A DNA stretch of 31,054 nucleotides from Ga0074130 sp035565355 (GCA_035565355.1 DATMSM010000083.1:1-31054); one strand, 5' to 3'; counted from the first letter of the stretch, positions 1 to 9,038 are shown. Program-made: numbers and translations. The notes: generated by a model from the letters alone, not told the origin.

Positions 1-1238
1 CCGCAGCCGGTGAGCGCCAGCTCGATCACGCCGGCATCGCGGCCGATCAGGACGACGCCGCGCGCACTGGCGGCGACGGCGGGACGCAGCGGCGAAAAGT
101 CCTGGCCCTTGCCATCCCCACCCGCAATCAACACCACTTTATGGTCAGGCCCGGCCAACTGCCCTTCAAGAGCAGCCAGGGTCGCGCCGACATTGGTGCC
201 CTTGGAGTCATCGTAATAGCGCACGCCATCAATCTCGGTGACGTATTCGACGCGATGCGGCAAGCCGCGGAAAGTCTGCAAACCCGCCAGCAGCCTGTCC
301 ATGGGCAGGCCCAGCGCGCTGCACAACGCCAGTGCCGCCAGGGCGTTGGCGGCATTGTGCAAGCCATTGATCGGCAACTTGGAAAGCGGCATCAGCGGCT
401 TATCGCCCTGTGCCAGCCACGGCTCGCCGCCCTTCTGCAGTAGGCCGAAGTCGTGCGCATGTGCCGGTACGTCAAGGCCGAAGGTCAACAGCGGACGGCC
501 GGCAATCGCCATGCGGCGCACGCGCGCGTCGTCACGATTCAGCACCTGGGTGCCGTCGTGCGGCGTACAGCCTTCGCCGCGACCAAACACGCGCGCCTTG
601 GCCTCGGCGTACTCTTCGAGATTGATGTAGCGATCGAGATGGTCGTCGCTGATATTGAGTACGGTCGCCGCATCGGCGTTGAGCGAGTTCAGCGTTTCAA
701 GCTGAAAGCTCGACAGCTCCAGCACCCAGATGCGCGGCAGGGTGTCGCTCTCGATGCGATCCAGTAGTGCGGTCAGCGCGGCCGGGGAAATATTGCCGGC
801 GATCTCGGTGTCGTAACCCGCCGCCTTGCACAGATGCCCGGTCAGCGCCGTGGTGGTGGTCTTGCCGTTGGTGCCGGTAATGGCGATCACGCGCGGCATT
901 TCGACGACCGAATGCAGATTCTGCAGGGCATGCGCAAACAGCTCGATCTCGCCGACAACGGCTATGCCCTTGAGACGCGCCTGCAACACCACCATCTGGC
1001 CCGCCGGCAAACCCGGCGACAGGGCGAGGATGTCGATGTCAGCCAGCAGGCCGGCCGTGAACTCGCCGCTCACGAGTTCAGCCTCCGCCACCCTTTCGCG
1101 CAGTTGCGCGGCAAAGGGCGGATTGCTGCGCGTATCGGCAACACGCACGCGCGCACCCATGCGCACGCACCAGCTTGCCATGGCCAGCCCCGATTCACCG
1201 AGGCCGAGCACGAGTACGTGTTTGCCGGTCAGTTTCAT
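1..1238 (-). CDS. murD: UDP-N-acetylmuramoylalanine--D-glutamate ligase MurD (3' end cut by window)
   Basis: MurD adds D-glutamate to UDP-MurNAc-L-Ala in the cytoplasm, using ATP, as the second amino-acid step of peptidoglycan precursor synthesis. About 412 codons are visible; the C-terminus runs off the left edge. The N-terminus (MKLTGKHVLVLGLGESG) is the Rossmann-like UDP-binding domain. The Mur-ligase ATP loop GTNGKTT lies at about residues 122-128, and a YAEAKARVF segment carries the lysine that is carbamylated in this family. The ATG at 1238 shares one base with the mraY stop (TGATG), so translation is coupled. The order mraY-murD is standard in dcw clusters, and ftsW would be expected next, outside the window. 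The identification is firm. Confidence 0.96.
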   Translation of the reverse strand, partial: MKLTGKHVLVLGLGESGLAMASWCVRMGARVRVADTRSNPPFAAQLRERVAEAELVSGEFTAGLLADIDILALSPGLPAGQMVVLQARLKGIAVVGEIELFAHALQNLHSVVEMPRVIAITGTNGKTTTTALTGHLCKAAGYDTEIAGNISPAALTALLDRIESDTLPRIWVLELSSFQLETLNSLNADAATVLNISDDHLDRYINLEEYAEAKARVFGRGEGCTPHDGTQVLNRDDARVRRMAIAGRPLLTFGLDVPAHAHDFGLLQKGGEPWLAQGDKPLMPLSKLPINGLHNAANALAALALCSALGLPMDRLLAGLQTFRGLPHRVEYVTEIDGVRYYDDSKGTNVGATLAALEGQLAGPDHKVVLIAGGDGKGQDFSPLRPAVAASARGVVLIGRDAGVIELALTGC

Positions 1239-2407
1239 CAGCGGATCTTCAGCGTGGACAGACCAAACAGGACCAGCAGGATGGTGATGATCCAGAAGCG
1301 CACCACAACCTGGGTCTCCTTCCAGCCGCTCTTTTCATAGTGGTGATGCAGCGGCGCCATCAGCAGGATGCGGCGACCTTCGCCGTATTTCTTCTTGGTG
1401 TATTTGAACCAGGTGACCTGGACCATGACCGAAATGGTTTCGGCGACGAAGACGCCGCCCATGATGAAGAGCACGATTTCCTGGCGCGCGATGACAGCCA
1501 CGGTACCGAGCGCCGCACCCAGCGACAGGGCGCCGACATCGCCCATGAAGACCTCGGCTGGGTAGGCGTTGAACCACAGGAAGCCCAGGCCGGCGCCGGC
1601 CAGAGCCGCGCAGAATACGGTCAGTTCGCCCGCGCCCGGGATGTAGGGCAGCAGCAGATATTTGGAGAACACCGCGTTGCCAGCGACATACGCAAAGATG
1701 CCCAGCGCCGAACCGACCAGCACCGTCGGCATGATGGCCAGCCCGTCCAGGCCGTCGGTGAGATTGACCGCATTGCTGGTGCCGACGATGACGCAGTAGG
1801 TCAGCACGATGAAGCCGAAGACGCCGAGCGGGTAGCCGACATGCTTGAAGAATGGCACGATCAGGTCGGCGTTGGTGGGCAACTGCAGGCTAAAGCCGCT
1901 CATCACCCAGTCGAAGAACAGCACGATAACCCGCTCGTTGTCGGGGGCCGAGATCGAGAAGGCGATGTAAATCGCCGCGATCAGGCCGATCACCGACTGC
2001 CAGAAGAACTTGGCGCGGGCCGACAGGCCGTCCGGATTCTTGTGCACCACCTTGCGCCAATCATCCACCCAGCCCACGGCGCCGAAGCCCATGGTGACGA
2101 TGAGAACGATCCAGACGAAGCGATTGGACAGATCGGCCCACAGCAAGGTGGCGATACCCAGGGAAATCAGGATCAGGCCGCCGCCCATGGTCGGCGTGCC
2201 CGATTTGGCCAGATGGGTCTGCGGGCCGTCGCTGCGTACCGGCTGGCCGATCTTCTTCTCGGTCAGCCAGCGGATGAAGCTGGGGCCGGCGATGAAGGAG
2301 ATCGTCAGCGCCGTCATGGTCGCCAGCACCGCGCGCAGGGTGATGTAGGTGAAGACATTGAATGCGCGCATGTCCTGCGCGAGCCATTGCGCCAGTTCAA
2401 GCAGCAT
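1238..2407 (-). CDS. mraY: Phospho-N-acetylmuramoyl-pentapeptide transferase MraY
   Basis: This integral membrane enzyme transfers phospho-MurNAc-pentapeptide from UDP to undecaprenyl phosphate, making lipid I on the inner face of the plasma membrane. The protein is 389 aa with about ten hydrophobic segments. It has the catalytic pair D115-D116 in VGWVDDW, the NLTDGLDGLA motif near residue 215, and a late MAPLHHHYE histidine motif. Length and motifs match the family. The start at 2407 overlaps the end of murF by 11 nt, and the stop shares a base with murD, so it sits in a tightly coupled operon. Nothing looks damaged. Confidence 0.97.
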   Translation of the reverse strand: MLLELAQWLAQDMRAFNVFTYITLRAVLATMTALTISFIAGPSFIRWLTEKKIGQPVRSDGPQTHLAKSGTPTMGGGLILISLGIATLLWADLSNRFVWIVLIVTMGFGAVGWVDDWRKVVHKNPDGLSARAKFFWQSVIGLIAAIYIAFSISAPDNERVIVLFFDWVMSGFSLQLPTNADLIVPFFKHVGYPLGVFGFIVLTYCVIVGTSNAVNLTDGLDGLAIMPTVLVGSALGIFAYVAGNAVFSKYLLLPYIPGAGELTVFCAALAGAGLGFLWFNAYPAEVFMGDVGALSLGAALGTVAVIARQEIVLFIMGGVFVAETISVMVQVTWFKYTKKKYGEGRRILLMAPLHHHYEKSGWKETQVVVRFWIITILLVLFGLSTLKIR

Positions 2408-3800
2408 TTGTATTTCCTTCGGAAGAATGTGGGATCGCTGGACGCAGTGCCTCGACCACGCGCTCCATGCGCATGAAACGGGAGCCCTTCACCAGCACGG
2501 TGGTTTGCGGGGACAGCATGGGTATTAGCGCTGGCAGCAGCGCCTCGACGGAGGCAAAGTGCGTGGCGCCGGCGCCAAAAGCGTGCACCGTGGCGTGCGT
2601 CATCTCGCCCAGCGCAAGCACCGCGTCTATGCCCTGACTGCGCGCATAGCTGCCGATCTCCTCGTGATATTGCTCGCCTTGCTCACCGACCTCGCCCATG
2701 TCGCCGAGCACCAGCACGCGTGCACCGGTCAGCGTGCCGAGCACGTCAATCGCCGCGCGCACCGAGTCCGGATTGGCGTTGTAGCTATCGTCAATCACGC
2801 GGCTGCCGCCCTGCCCCACATATGGTTGCAAGCGCCCCTTGACCGGACGGAAGGCCTCCAGACCGGCAACCACGCCGGCCAGGCTGCAGCCCGCCGCCAA
2901 CGCCGCAGCGGCGGCGCCGAGTGCATTGCGCACATTGTGGTCGCCCAGGGTGGCAAGGTGCAGCACTGCGCGGCCGGCCGGGGTCAGCAGTTCGAACTCG
3001 GTCCCCGCGCCTTCACTGCACGCCAGCGCATGCACATCGGCGGCCGAACTCAAACCGAAGGACAGAATCTTGCGGGCGCCGGCCACCTTCTGCCACAAGG
3101 GGAAGTAGCTGTCATCGGCGTTCAACACGGCGACGCCGTCCGCAGGCAATACCGCGATCACGGCAGCGTGCTCCTCAGCCACGGCTTCCACCGTCTTCAT
3201 GAACTCCTGATGCTCGCGCTGGGCATTGTTGATGATGGCCACGCTGGCTTCGGTAATCGCCGCCAGCTCGGCCGTTTCGCCCGGATGGTTCATGCCCATC
3301 TCGATCACGGCGGCCTGATGCGCGGCATTCAGGCGCAGCAGCATGGTCGGCACACCGATGTCGTTGTTCAGGTTGCCGGTAGTGGCAAGTCGGCGCTCTG
3401 CGCCCACTTCGGCGGCAAGAATGCTGGCGATCATTTCCTTGACCGTGGTCTTGCCGTTACTGCCGACGACCGCAATCAGCGGAATCGAAAACTGGCGGCG
3501 CCACGCCGCGGCAAGCGCGGCGAAAGCCCGGCGCGTGTCATCGACGATGAGCAGGTTCAGGCTGTCGGTGTCGTTCTCCGCCGCCCAGGCCTGATCGACC
3601 ACCGCCGCAGCGGCGCCGGCCTGCAGCACGTCGCGCACAAAGGCGTGTCCGTCGAAGCGCTCGCCGCGCAGGGCTAGGAAAAGCTCGCCCGGCTTGATGA
3701 TGCGCGAGTCCGTCGACACGGCACTGAAGTCGGCCGGTGCACCGCTCACGCGCACGTCGTGGCCGGCAAGTGCGGACAGGGCGAAGGCCAGGCTCATCAT
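2397..3800 (-). CDS. murF: UDP-MurNAc-tripeptide--D-alanyl-D-alanine ligase MurF
   Basis: MurF adds the D-Ala-D-Ala dipeptide to UDP-MurNAc-tripeptide, completing the cytoplasmic pentapeptide precursor. The protein is 467 aa. An N-terminal substrate domain carries STDSR near residue 30, the ATP loop GSNGKTT is at about 113-119, and the central MGMNHPGE and C-terminal DDSYNANPDS motifs are typical of MurF. The ATG at 3800 overlaps the murE stop in an ATGA arrangement. A second in-frame ATG follows immediately at 3797, so the start is uncertain by one codon. MurE, MurF, MraY and MurD act on successive forms of the same precursor and are encoded side by side here. Confidence 0.96.
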   Translation of the reverse strand: MMSLAFALSALAGHDVRVSGAPADFSAVSTDSRIIKPGELFLALRGERFDGHAFVRDVLQAGAAAAVVDQAWAAENDTDSLNLLIVDDTRRAFAALAAAWRRQFSIPLIAVVGSNGKTTVKEMIASILAAEVGAERRLATTGNLNNDIGVPTMLLRLNAAHQAAVIEMGMNHPGETAELAAITEASVAIINNAQREHQEFMKTVEAVAEEHAAVIAVLPADGVAVLNADDSYFPLWQKVAGARKILSFGLSSAADVHALACSEGAGTEFELLTPAGRAVLHLATLGDHNVRNALGAAAAALAAGCSLAGVVAGLEAFRPVKGRLQPYVGQGGSRVIDDSYNANPDSVRAAIDVLGTLTGARVLVLGDMGEVGEQGEQYHEEIGSYARSQGIDAVLALGEMTHATVHAFGAGATHFASVEALLPALIPMLSPQTTVLVKGSRFMRMERVVEALRPAIPHSSEGNTNAA

Positions 3801-5266
3801 GCGCGCGCCTCCAGTGCTCGGGCGGCCTCTTCGAGATCGGAGAAGTGCAGCCGCTGGCCCTTGATCTCCTGATAGTCCTCATGCCCCTTGCCGGCCAGCA
3901 ACACAACGTCTGCGGCAGCCGCGGCGGCGATGGCGGAGCGGATGGCCTCCGCTCGATCGGCCACGACCGCGGGCTTTTGCTGCATGCCGGCGGCGATGGC
4001 CGCGATGATGGCGGCAGGGTCTTCGCTGCGTGGATTGTCGCTGGTCAGGATCACGCTATCGGCATGCTTTTCCGCAATCGCACCCATCAGTGGGCGCTTG
4101 CCAGGATCGCGGTCGCCACCACAGCCAAAGACACAGCGCAGTTTGCCGCCGCGCACCGCGGCAACTTCACGCAGGGTCTGCAGGACTTTTTCAAGCGCAT
4201 CCGGTGTATGCGCGTAGTCGACGACCACCAGTGCTTGGGTCTTGTCACCACGCGCACCGCCCAGAGTCTGCATCCGTCCCGGCGGGGCCTGCAGTGCTTC
4301 GCACGCGCGCACGGCGTCCTGAATGCCGACGCCATAGGCACGTAAGGTCGCCATGACCGCCAAGGCATTCGCGGCATTGAAGCGGCCGACCAGACCTGAC
4401 TGCAGGCGCAGGCCATTGACCTCGAAGGACAGACCGGTCGGCTCCATGCGCAGGCGCTCACCCTTCAGACACTCGTCTACCGGTGCCTGCACATTGTTGA
4501 GCGTGTAGCCGATGCAGGGAATGCGCCGATTGATGTGCGCCAGGATCTGCAGGCCGAAAGGATCGTCCAGATTGATGACGGCGGCCTTCAGGCCCGGCCA
4601 GTCGAAGAGGCGCATCTTGGCGGCGGCATAGGCATCCATGCTGCCGTGATAGTCGAGATGGTCGCGCGTGAAATTGGTGAAGACGGCCACGGCAAAACGC
4701 GTCGCATCGACGCGCCCTTCCTCGATGCCGATCGATGACACTTCCATGGCGCAGGCATCGGCTTCATCGGCGACAAAACCTTTCAGCGCATGCTGTAGCG
4801 TCAGCGCGTTCGGCGTGGTGTTGGGGCTAGGCTGGAGCGCACCCGGATAACCATTGCCAAGGGTGCCAATGATGGCGCAACGCTTGTCCAGCGCGGCAAA
4901 AGCCTGTGCCACCCACTGCGTCACGGTGGTCTTCCCATTCGTTCCGGTCACGCCGGCGAGCCAGATCTGGCGTGAGGGGTTGCCATACACCTCGGCCGCC
5001 AGCGGCGCGATGATATGGCGCAGACCTTCGACCGCCAGCGCAGGCACCTCCAGGGTACCGACCTCGGCACCATTGGCCTCGTACACCACGGCGGCGGCGC
5101 CACGCTCAAGCGCAGCGGCAATGTACTTGCGTCCGTCGCCCAGATCGCCCGGATAGGCCAGGAAAACATCGCCCGGCCGCAGCACACGTGAGTCCGCTAC
5201 CAGACCACGCACCGGCACCCCCTGGGTACGCAGGGCGCCGAGAATATCGGGAACGCTCATGCCCAT
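3797..5266 (-). CDS. murE: UDP-MurNAc-L-Ala-D-Glu--meso-diaminopimelate ligase MurE
   Basis: MurE adds the third stem-peptide residue. The protein is 489 aa, with the ATP loop GTNGKTT at about 108-114, an AAKMRLF carbamylated-lysine region near 215, and DNPR at about 410-413. In this family DNPR marks specificity for meso-diaminopimelate rather than lysine, so a Gram-negative DAP-type wall is predicted. The ATG at 5266 shares one base with the ftsI stop (TAATG). A second ATG at 5260 (MSVPDILG) is a possible alternative start. It overlaps murF by 4 nt downstream. Confidence 0.97.
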   Translation of the reverse strand: MGMSVPDILGALRTQGVPVRGLVADSRVLRPGDVFLAYPGDLGDGRKYIAAALERGAAAVVYEANGAEVGTLEVPALAVEGLRHIIAPLAAEVYGNPSRQIWLAGVTGTNGKTTVTQWVAQAFAALDKRCAIIGTLGNGYPGALQPSPNTTPNALTLQHALKGFVADEADACAMEVSSIGIEEGRVDATRFAVAVFTNFTRDHLDYHGSMDAYAAAKMRLFDWPGLKAAVINLDDPFGLQILAHINRRIPCIGYTLNNVQAPVDECLKGERLRMEPTGLSFEVNGLRLQSGLVGRFNAANALAVMATLRAYGVGIQDAVRACEALQAPPGRMQTLGGARGDKTQALVVVDYAHTPDALEKVLQTLREVAAVRGGKLRCVFGCGGDRDPGKRPLMGAIAEKHADSVILTSDNPRSEDPAAIIAAIAAGMQQKPAVVADRAEAIRSAIAAAAAADVVLLAGKGHEDYQEIKGQRLHFSDLEEAARALEARA

Positions 5267-6993
5267 TACATGCTCTCCCTGACTTGCTGTTCTTCGCTGC
5301 CCAGCTGGATCGGCTTGAGTGGCGCATCCTGCGGCACGCCCAGGGTGCGCAGTGCGCCGGCCATGAGTTGTGAAAACACGGGCCCGGCCACCTGGCCGCC
5401 GTAGTACTTGCCGGCGCTCGGCTCGTCGATCATGACGGCAACGATCAGGCGCGGATCGGAGACCGGCGCCAGACCGACAAAGGAGGCAATGTATTTATTG
5501 GCGTACACGCCGCCCTCGATCTTGTGCGCTGTGCCGGTCTTGCCGCCGACGCGATAGCCGGGAATCTGCGCCTGCGGGGCGGTGCCGCCCGGCAGCACCG
5601 CCATCTCCAGCATGGCGCGCACTTCGCGTGCGGTCTGCACGGAGAACGCTTGCTTGTCGCTGCTGACCGGGCCGTTGGCCTTGGTCAGCAAGAGCGGAAC
5701 CAGATCCCCTTCGCGCGCGAACACCATATAGGCATGGGCAAGCTGAATCAGGGTGACCGACATGCCGTGTCCATAGGACATGGTGGCCTGCTCGATCGGC
5801 TTCCAGGTCTTGGCCGGGCGCAGGCGTCCGCCAGCCTCGCCGGGAAAGCCCAGCTTGAGCGGCGTGCCGAAACCCAGGGTATCGAACATCTGCCACATGT
5901 CGGCCGCATCCATGGACAAGGCCATCTTGGCCGAACCCACGTTCGAGGATTTCTGGATCACTTGTGCAACCGTCAATACGCCATGCGGATGCGCATCAGA
6001 AATCGTCGCCGGGCCTATGGTCATCCTGCCGGGCGCGGTCTGAATCTGGGTATCGAAGCGGACCTTGCCCTTCTCCAGCGCCAGGGCGGCAGTGAAGGGC
6101 TTCATGGTCGAGCCCGGCTCGAAAGTGTCCGTGAAAACCCGGTTGCGCAGCTGAGCACCGGCGAGGTTGCTGCGATTGTTCGGGTTGTAGGTCGGCAGGT
6201 TGACCAGCGCCAGGATCTCGCCGGTCTTGGCGTCCAGCACCAGGGCGGCACCCGCCTTGGCGCGGTGGGTCGTCACTGCCTGCTTGAGGCTGGAGTAGGC
6301 GAGATACTGGATCTTGGCATCCAGGGAAAGCGTGACGTCCTTGCCCTCGACCGGCTTCTTGATGTGCTCCACATCCTCGACGATATTGCCGCGCCGGTCC
6401 TTGATGACGCGGCGGCTACCGGCCTGTCCTGCAAGCTGCTGGTTAAAGGCCAGCTCGATGCCTTCCTGTCCGGCATCGTTGACGCCGGTGAAGCCCAGCA
6501 CATGGGCCGGCACTTCGCCGGCCGGGTAATAGCGACGGTATTCGTTCTGCAGATGGATGCCCGGCAGCTTCATGGCCATGACGCGCTCGGCCAGCTCCGG
6601 CGCGATCTGGCGCTTGACGAAGACAAAGCCCTTGTCCTCGGCCAGCTTGCGATTCAGCTCGCGCACATCCATGCTCAGCAACTGCGCCAGCTTGCGTGCC
6701 TCGGCCGGCTGCAGGCGTGCATCTTCAGGGATCGCCCACACCGATTTCACGGGAGTGGAAATGGCCATGACATCGCCATTGCGGTCGAGGATGCGGCCGC
6801 GTGTTGCGGGCACCTCCAGCGTGCGCTCATAGCGCGACTCGCCCTTGCTGATGAGGAATTCGTTGTTGATCGCCTGCAGATAGAGCGAACGGCCGATCAA
6901 TGCCAGCATGCAGCCGAGCAGGAGTATCAGCACCAGGCGCGCGCGCCAGGGTGCGAGTTCGTCCTTGAGGATGGGGCTCTTGCTGAACTTCAT
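5266..6993 (-). CDS. ftsI: Division-specific peptidoglycan transpeptidase FtsI (PBP3)
   Basis: FtsI cross-links septal peptidoglycan in the periplasm as part of the divisome with FtsW. The protein is 575 aa, with a short cytoplasmic N-terminus, one membrane anchor at about residues 19-40, a PBP dimerisation domain (motif RGRILDRNG near 65-73) and a transpeptidase domain. All three penicillin-binding motifs are present: STMK at 295-298 (acylated serine 295), SSN at 349-351 and KTGT at 485-488. It lies 22 nt downstream of ftsL and is coupled to murE. It is the natural target of beta-lactams such as aztreonam in related bacteria (family knowledge). Confidence 0.97.
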   Translation of the reverse strand: MKFSKSPILKDELAPWRARLVLILLLGCMLALIGRSLYLQAINNEFLISKGESRYERTLEVPATRGRILDRNGDVMAISTPVKSVWAIPEDARLQPAEARKLAQLLSMDVRELNRKLAEDKGFVFVKRQIAPELAERVMAMKLPGIHLQNEYRRYYPAGEVPAHVLGFTGVNDAGQEGIELAFNQQLAGQAGSRRVIKDRRGNIVEDVEHIKKPVEGKDVTLSLDAKIQYLAYSSLKQAVTTHRAKAGAALVLDAKTGEILALVNLPTYNPNNRSNLAGAQLRNRVFTDTFEPGSTMKPFTAALALEKGKVRFDTQIQTAPGRMTIGPATISDAHPHGVLTVAQVIQKSSNVGSAKMALSMDAADMWQMFDTLGFGTPLKLGFPGEAGGRLRPAKTWKPIEQATMSYGHGMSVTLIQLAHAYMVFAREGDLVPLLLTKANGPVSSDKQAFSVQTAREVRAMLEMAVLPGGTAPQAQIPGYRVGGKTGTAHKIEGGVYANKYIASFVGLAPVSDPRLIVAVMIDEPSAGKYYGGQVAGPVFSQLMAGALRTLGVPQDAPLKPIQLGSEEQQVRESM

Positions 6994-7015
6994 GCGCGGT
7001 GCCGTCCGAATGCGT

Positions 7016-7282
7016 TCATGGAGCGGACTCCAGCACCATGATCTGCGCCGGCAACGGCGTCTTCATCTGCAGACGCTCCTTGGCGACCTTCTCGATACGC
7101 GCATGTGCGGCCCAGGTGCTTTGTTCGAGCTGCAACTGGCCCCACTCAACATCCAGCGCGCGCATGCGCTGCTGTTCTTTCTCGAAGCTCGTCACCAGCT
7201 TGCGCGCGCGATGGTTGGCATTGACCGTCGCCAGGCCACAGGCCACGGTAATCAGCAGGAGGATGAGGTTCAGGCGGACCAT
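7016..7282 (-). CDS. ftsL: Cell division protein FtsL
   Basis: FtsL is a small bitopic divisome protein that pairs with FtsB and FtsQ and helps activate FtsWI. I chose the ATG at 7282 (MVRLNLILLLITV, 88 aa), four bases after the rsmH stop. An upstream in-frame ATG at 7312 would add ten mostly polar residues and overlap rsmH, and seems less likely. The N-terminal third is one transmembrane helix. The rest is a heptad-like coiled coil (SFEKEQQRMRALDVEWGQL) followed by a conserved RIEKVAKERL segment typical of FtsL. Sequence conservation in this family is low, so the call rests on size, topology and position between rsmH and ftsI. Confidence 0.93.
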   Translation of the reverse strand: MVRLNLILLLITVACGLATVNANHRARKLVTSFEKEQQRMRALDVEWGQLQLEQSTWAAHARIEKVAKERLQMKTPLPAQIMVLESAP

Positions 7283-7286
7283 GTGT

Positions 7287-8225
7287 TCAGCTCGCCAGTT
7301 TTTCTGCGACACGCATTACTGCGCTGCGCGCACGCGGATTGGCCTGCACCTCGGCCTCGCCCGGCTTGACCGCCTTGCCGACCAGCTTGAGCGTCGGCTT
7401 CGGCAGGTCTGCCGCCTTAAGCGGCAGACGCTTGTCCGGCTGCGGCGGATTGGCAGCATCGCGCATGAAGCGCTTGGCGATGCGATCTTCAAGCGAGTGA
7501 AAACTGATCACGACCAGCCGTCCGCCAGGCGCGAGTGTCGCGGCAGCCTGAGGCAGGCTCAGCGACAGCTCCTCAAGCTCCCGATTGACGTGAATCCGTA
7601 GGGCCTGAAAGCTGCGCGTCGCCGGGTGCTGACCCGGCTCGCGCGTACGAACGGCTTTTTCCACGAGCGCGGCAAACTGTCGTGTTGTCCCAATACTGTG
7701 CTCGGCCCGAGCAGCAACAACCGCTGCTGCAATCGCATGAGCAAACCGTTCTTCGCCATAGTCCCTCACCACCCTTTCTATTTCGCGTTGCGATGCCTGC
7801 GCCAGAAATTCCGCCGCAGTCTCTCCCTTGGTCGTGTCCATGCGCATGTCGAGCGGCGCATCGAAACGAAAACTCATACCGCGCGAGGCATCGTCAAGCT
7901 GCGGCGAAGACACGCCGATATCCAGCAGGACGCCATCAACGGCAGATATCTTTAGTTGCCTGAGCACGCTTTCCATTTCACTGAAAGCGGCATGGACCAA
8001 TGTGAAGCGCGGATCAGCGATGGCGGCGCCAGCGGCGATCGCTGCTGGGTCCCGGTCGAGCGCAATCAACCGACCGGCCGGCCCGAGTCGTTCAAGAATC
8101 GCGCGACTGTGGCCGCCGCGACCGAAAGTGCCATCGACATAGACGCCATCCGCCCGTATTGCCAACGCATCGACCGCCTCGGCCAGCAGCACGCTGACAT
8201 GCGCGCCTGGCTGTCCGTTGCTCAC
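7287..8225 (-). CDS. rsmH: 16S rRNA m4C1402 methyltransferase RsmH (MraW)
   Basis: RsmH methylates N4 of C1402 in the decoding centre of 16S rRNA with S-adenosylmethionine. RsmI, encoded at 11484-12380 here, modifies the 2'-O of the same nucleotide. The protein is 312 aa, with the expected HVSVLLAEAVDAL start, the SAM-binding segment YVDGTFGRGGHS near residue 30, DIGVSSPQLD near 100, and the C-terminal VISFHSLEDR motif. The start codon is GTG at 8225, overlapping the mraZ stop as GTGA. The arrangement fits translational coupling with mraZ. Confidence 0.97.
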   Translation of the reverse strand: MSNGQPGAHVSVLLAEAVDALAIRADGVYVDGTFGRGGHSRAILERLGPAGRLIALDRDPAAIAAGAAIADPRFTLVHAAFSEMESVLRQLKISAVDGVLLDIGVSSPQLDDASRGMSFRFDAPLDMRMDTTKGETAAEFLAQASQREIERVVRDYGEERFAHAIAAAVVAARAEHSIGTTRQFAALVEKAVRTREPGQHPATRSFQALRIHVNRELEELSLSLPQAAATLAPGGRLVVISFHSLEDRIAKRFMRDAANPPQPDKRLPLKAADLPKPTLKLVGKAVKPGEAEVQANPRARSAVMRVAEKLAS

Positions 8226-8671
8226 AAAGAAAAATCCTCGAAGCCGGGCGGCGGCTCGGTAGACGACAGCGCCTCGAAGGCGGCCTCGTGTTGGCGCTTC
8301 CAGCCGGCATCACTCCAGATTTCGAAGTGGCTGCCCATGCCGACGAACCACACCTGCTTTTCGAGCGCAGCAACCTCACGCAACTCAGGCGTGATCAACA
8401 AGCGGCCGGCAGCATCCAGCGCAACATCCAGCGCATTGCCGAGCAGGACTCGTTTGGTGGCGGCAGAACGGGGATCGAAGCTAGGTGCGCCGAGGATCCG
8501 GTCACGGATCGGCACCCAGGCATTTTCAGGATAGAGGAGCAGACACTGATGGGGATGGGCGGTCAGCACCAGACGACCGCCAGCGAGCGCCACCAGGGCG
8601 TCGCGATGACGCGCCGGAACGGCCATGCGCCCCTTGGCATCCAGGCTGAGTGTCGTCGCCCCTTGGAACAT
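8222..8671 (-). CDS. mraZ: Transcriptional regulator MraZ
   Basis: MraZ is an AbrB-like ring-forming DNA-binding protein that represses the dcw promoter in studied bacteria. The two SpoVT/AbrB-type repeats are visible, with LSLDAKGRMAVPARHRD near the N-terminus and LDAAGRLLITPELRE near residue 90. I prefer the ATG at 8671 (MFQGATTL, 149 aa) because MFQG is the usual N-terminus. An ATG at 8686 would add MGQGK and cannot be excluded; both have a purine-rich stretch just upstream. Three GTGGG boxes lie about 90-115 bp upstream, which supports autoregulation. It is the first gene of the minus-strand dcw operon. Confidence 0.95.
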   Translation of the reverse strand: MFQGATTLSLDAKGRMAVPARHRDALVALAGGRLVLTAHPHQCLLLYPENAWVPIRDRILGAPSFDPRSAATKRVLLGNALDVALDAAGRLLITPELREVAALEKQVWFVGMGSHFEIWSDAGWKRQHEAAFEALSSTEPPPGFEDFSL

Positions 8672-8760
8672 CTTCCCTTGCCCCATCCTTCCGTGATGCG
8701 TGGCAGCCGGTTATCGTCGACAACCCTGGCCGGAGAAACCGCTCGCCTAACGCAACGATT

Positions 8761-8785
8761 CCCACTTATTCCCACGTTTTCCCAC
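8761..8785 (-). promoter_or_regulatory. MraZ operator: three tandem GTGGGA boxes
   Basis: Three copies of GTGGGAA (at 8785, 8775 and 8765, reading down the minus strand) have an exact 10-bp period. MraZ of E. coli binds TGGGN repeats separated by 5-nt spacers, which is exactly this pattern. The boxes cover the end of the -10 and the first transcribed bases, so bound MraZ should block initiation. Confidence 0.85.
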
Positions 8786-8812
8786 TTTAGAGGATGATTT
8801 TGTCGCGGTCAA
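8784..8812 (-). promoter_or_regulatory. Predicted sigma-70 promoter of the dcw operon
   Basis: On the minus strand, TTGACC (8812-8807) and TAAAGT (8789-8784) are separated by exactly 17 bp. The -35 matches 5/6 and the -10 matches 4/6 of consensus. The predicted start is near 8777, giving a leader of about 105 nt before mraZ. The last two -10 bases are also the first bases of the upstream-most GTGGG MraZ box. Confidence 0.75.
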
Positions 8813-8869
8813 TAGCCAAATGGCACTTTCCCGAGATATGACAATGACTTAGAAGGCAAAGCGCAGCCC

Positions 8870-8896
8870 TTTTCAAGGAAAATTTTTCCTTGAAAA
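8870..8896. repeat. 27-bp perfect palindrome
   Basis: The arm TTTTCAAGGAAAA (8870-8882) and its exact reverse complement TTTTCCTTGAAAA (8884-8896) are separated by one T. It lies about 58 bp upstream of the predicted dcw -35 and far from any gene on the plus strand. It is AT-rich with no GC-rich stem, so it looks more like a dimeric regulator's operator than a terminator. The binding protein is unknown. Confidence 0.6.
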
Positions 8897-9038
8897 TCAA
8901 TACTAGGGGAAGGGTTCTGAAAGTGCTTTGTTAAACAATAAGCGTCTCAGGTGCAAGCTCGGCTCAAGCGCGGGAAATTAGCCCATTTCAATCACGGGCC
9001 GCACCCGGCACCCGACGAGATCTATCGCAGACAAAACA

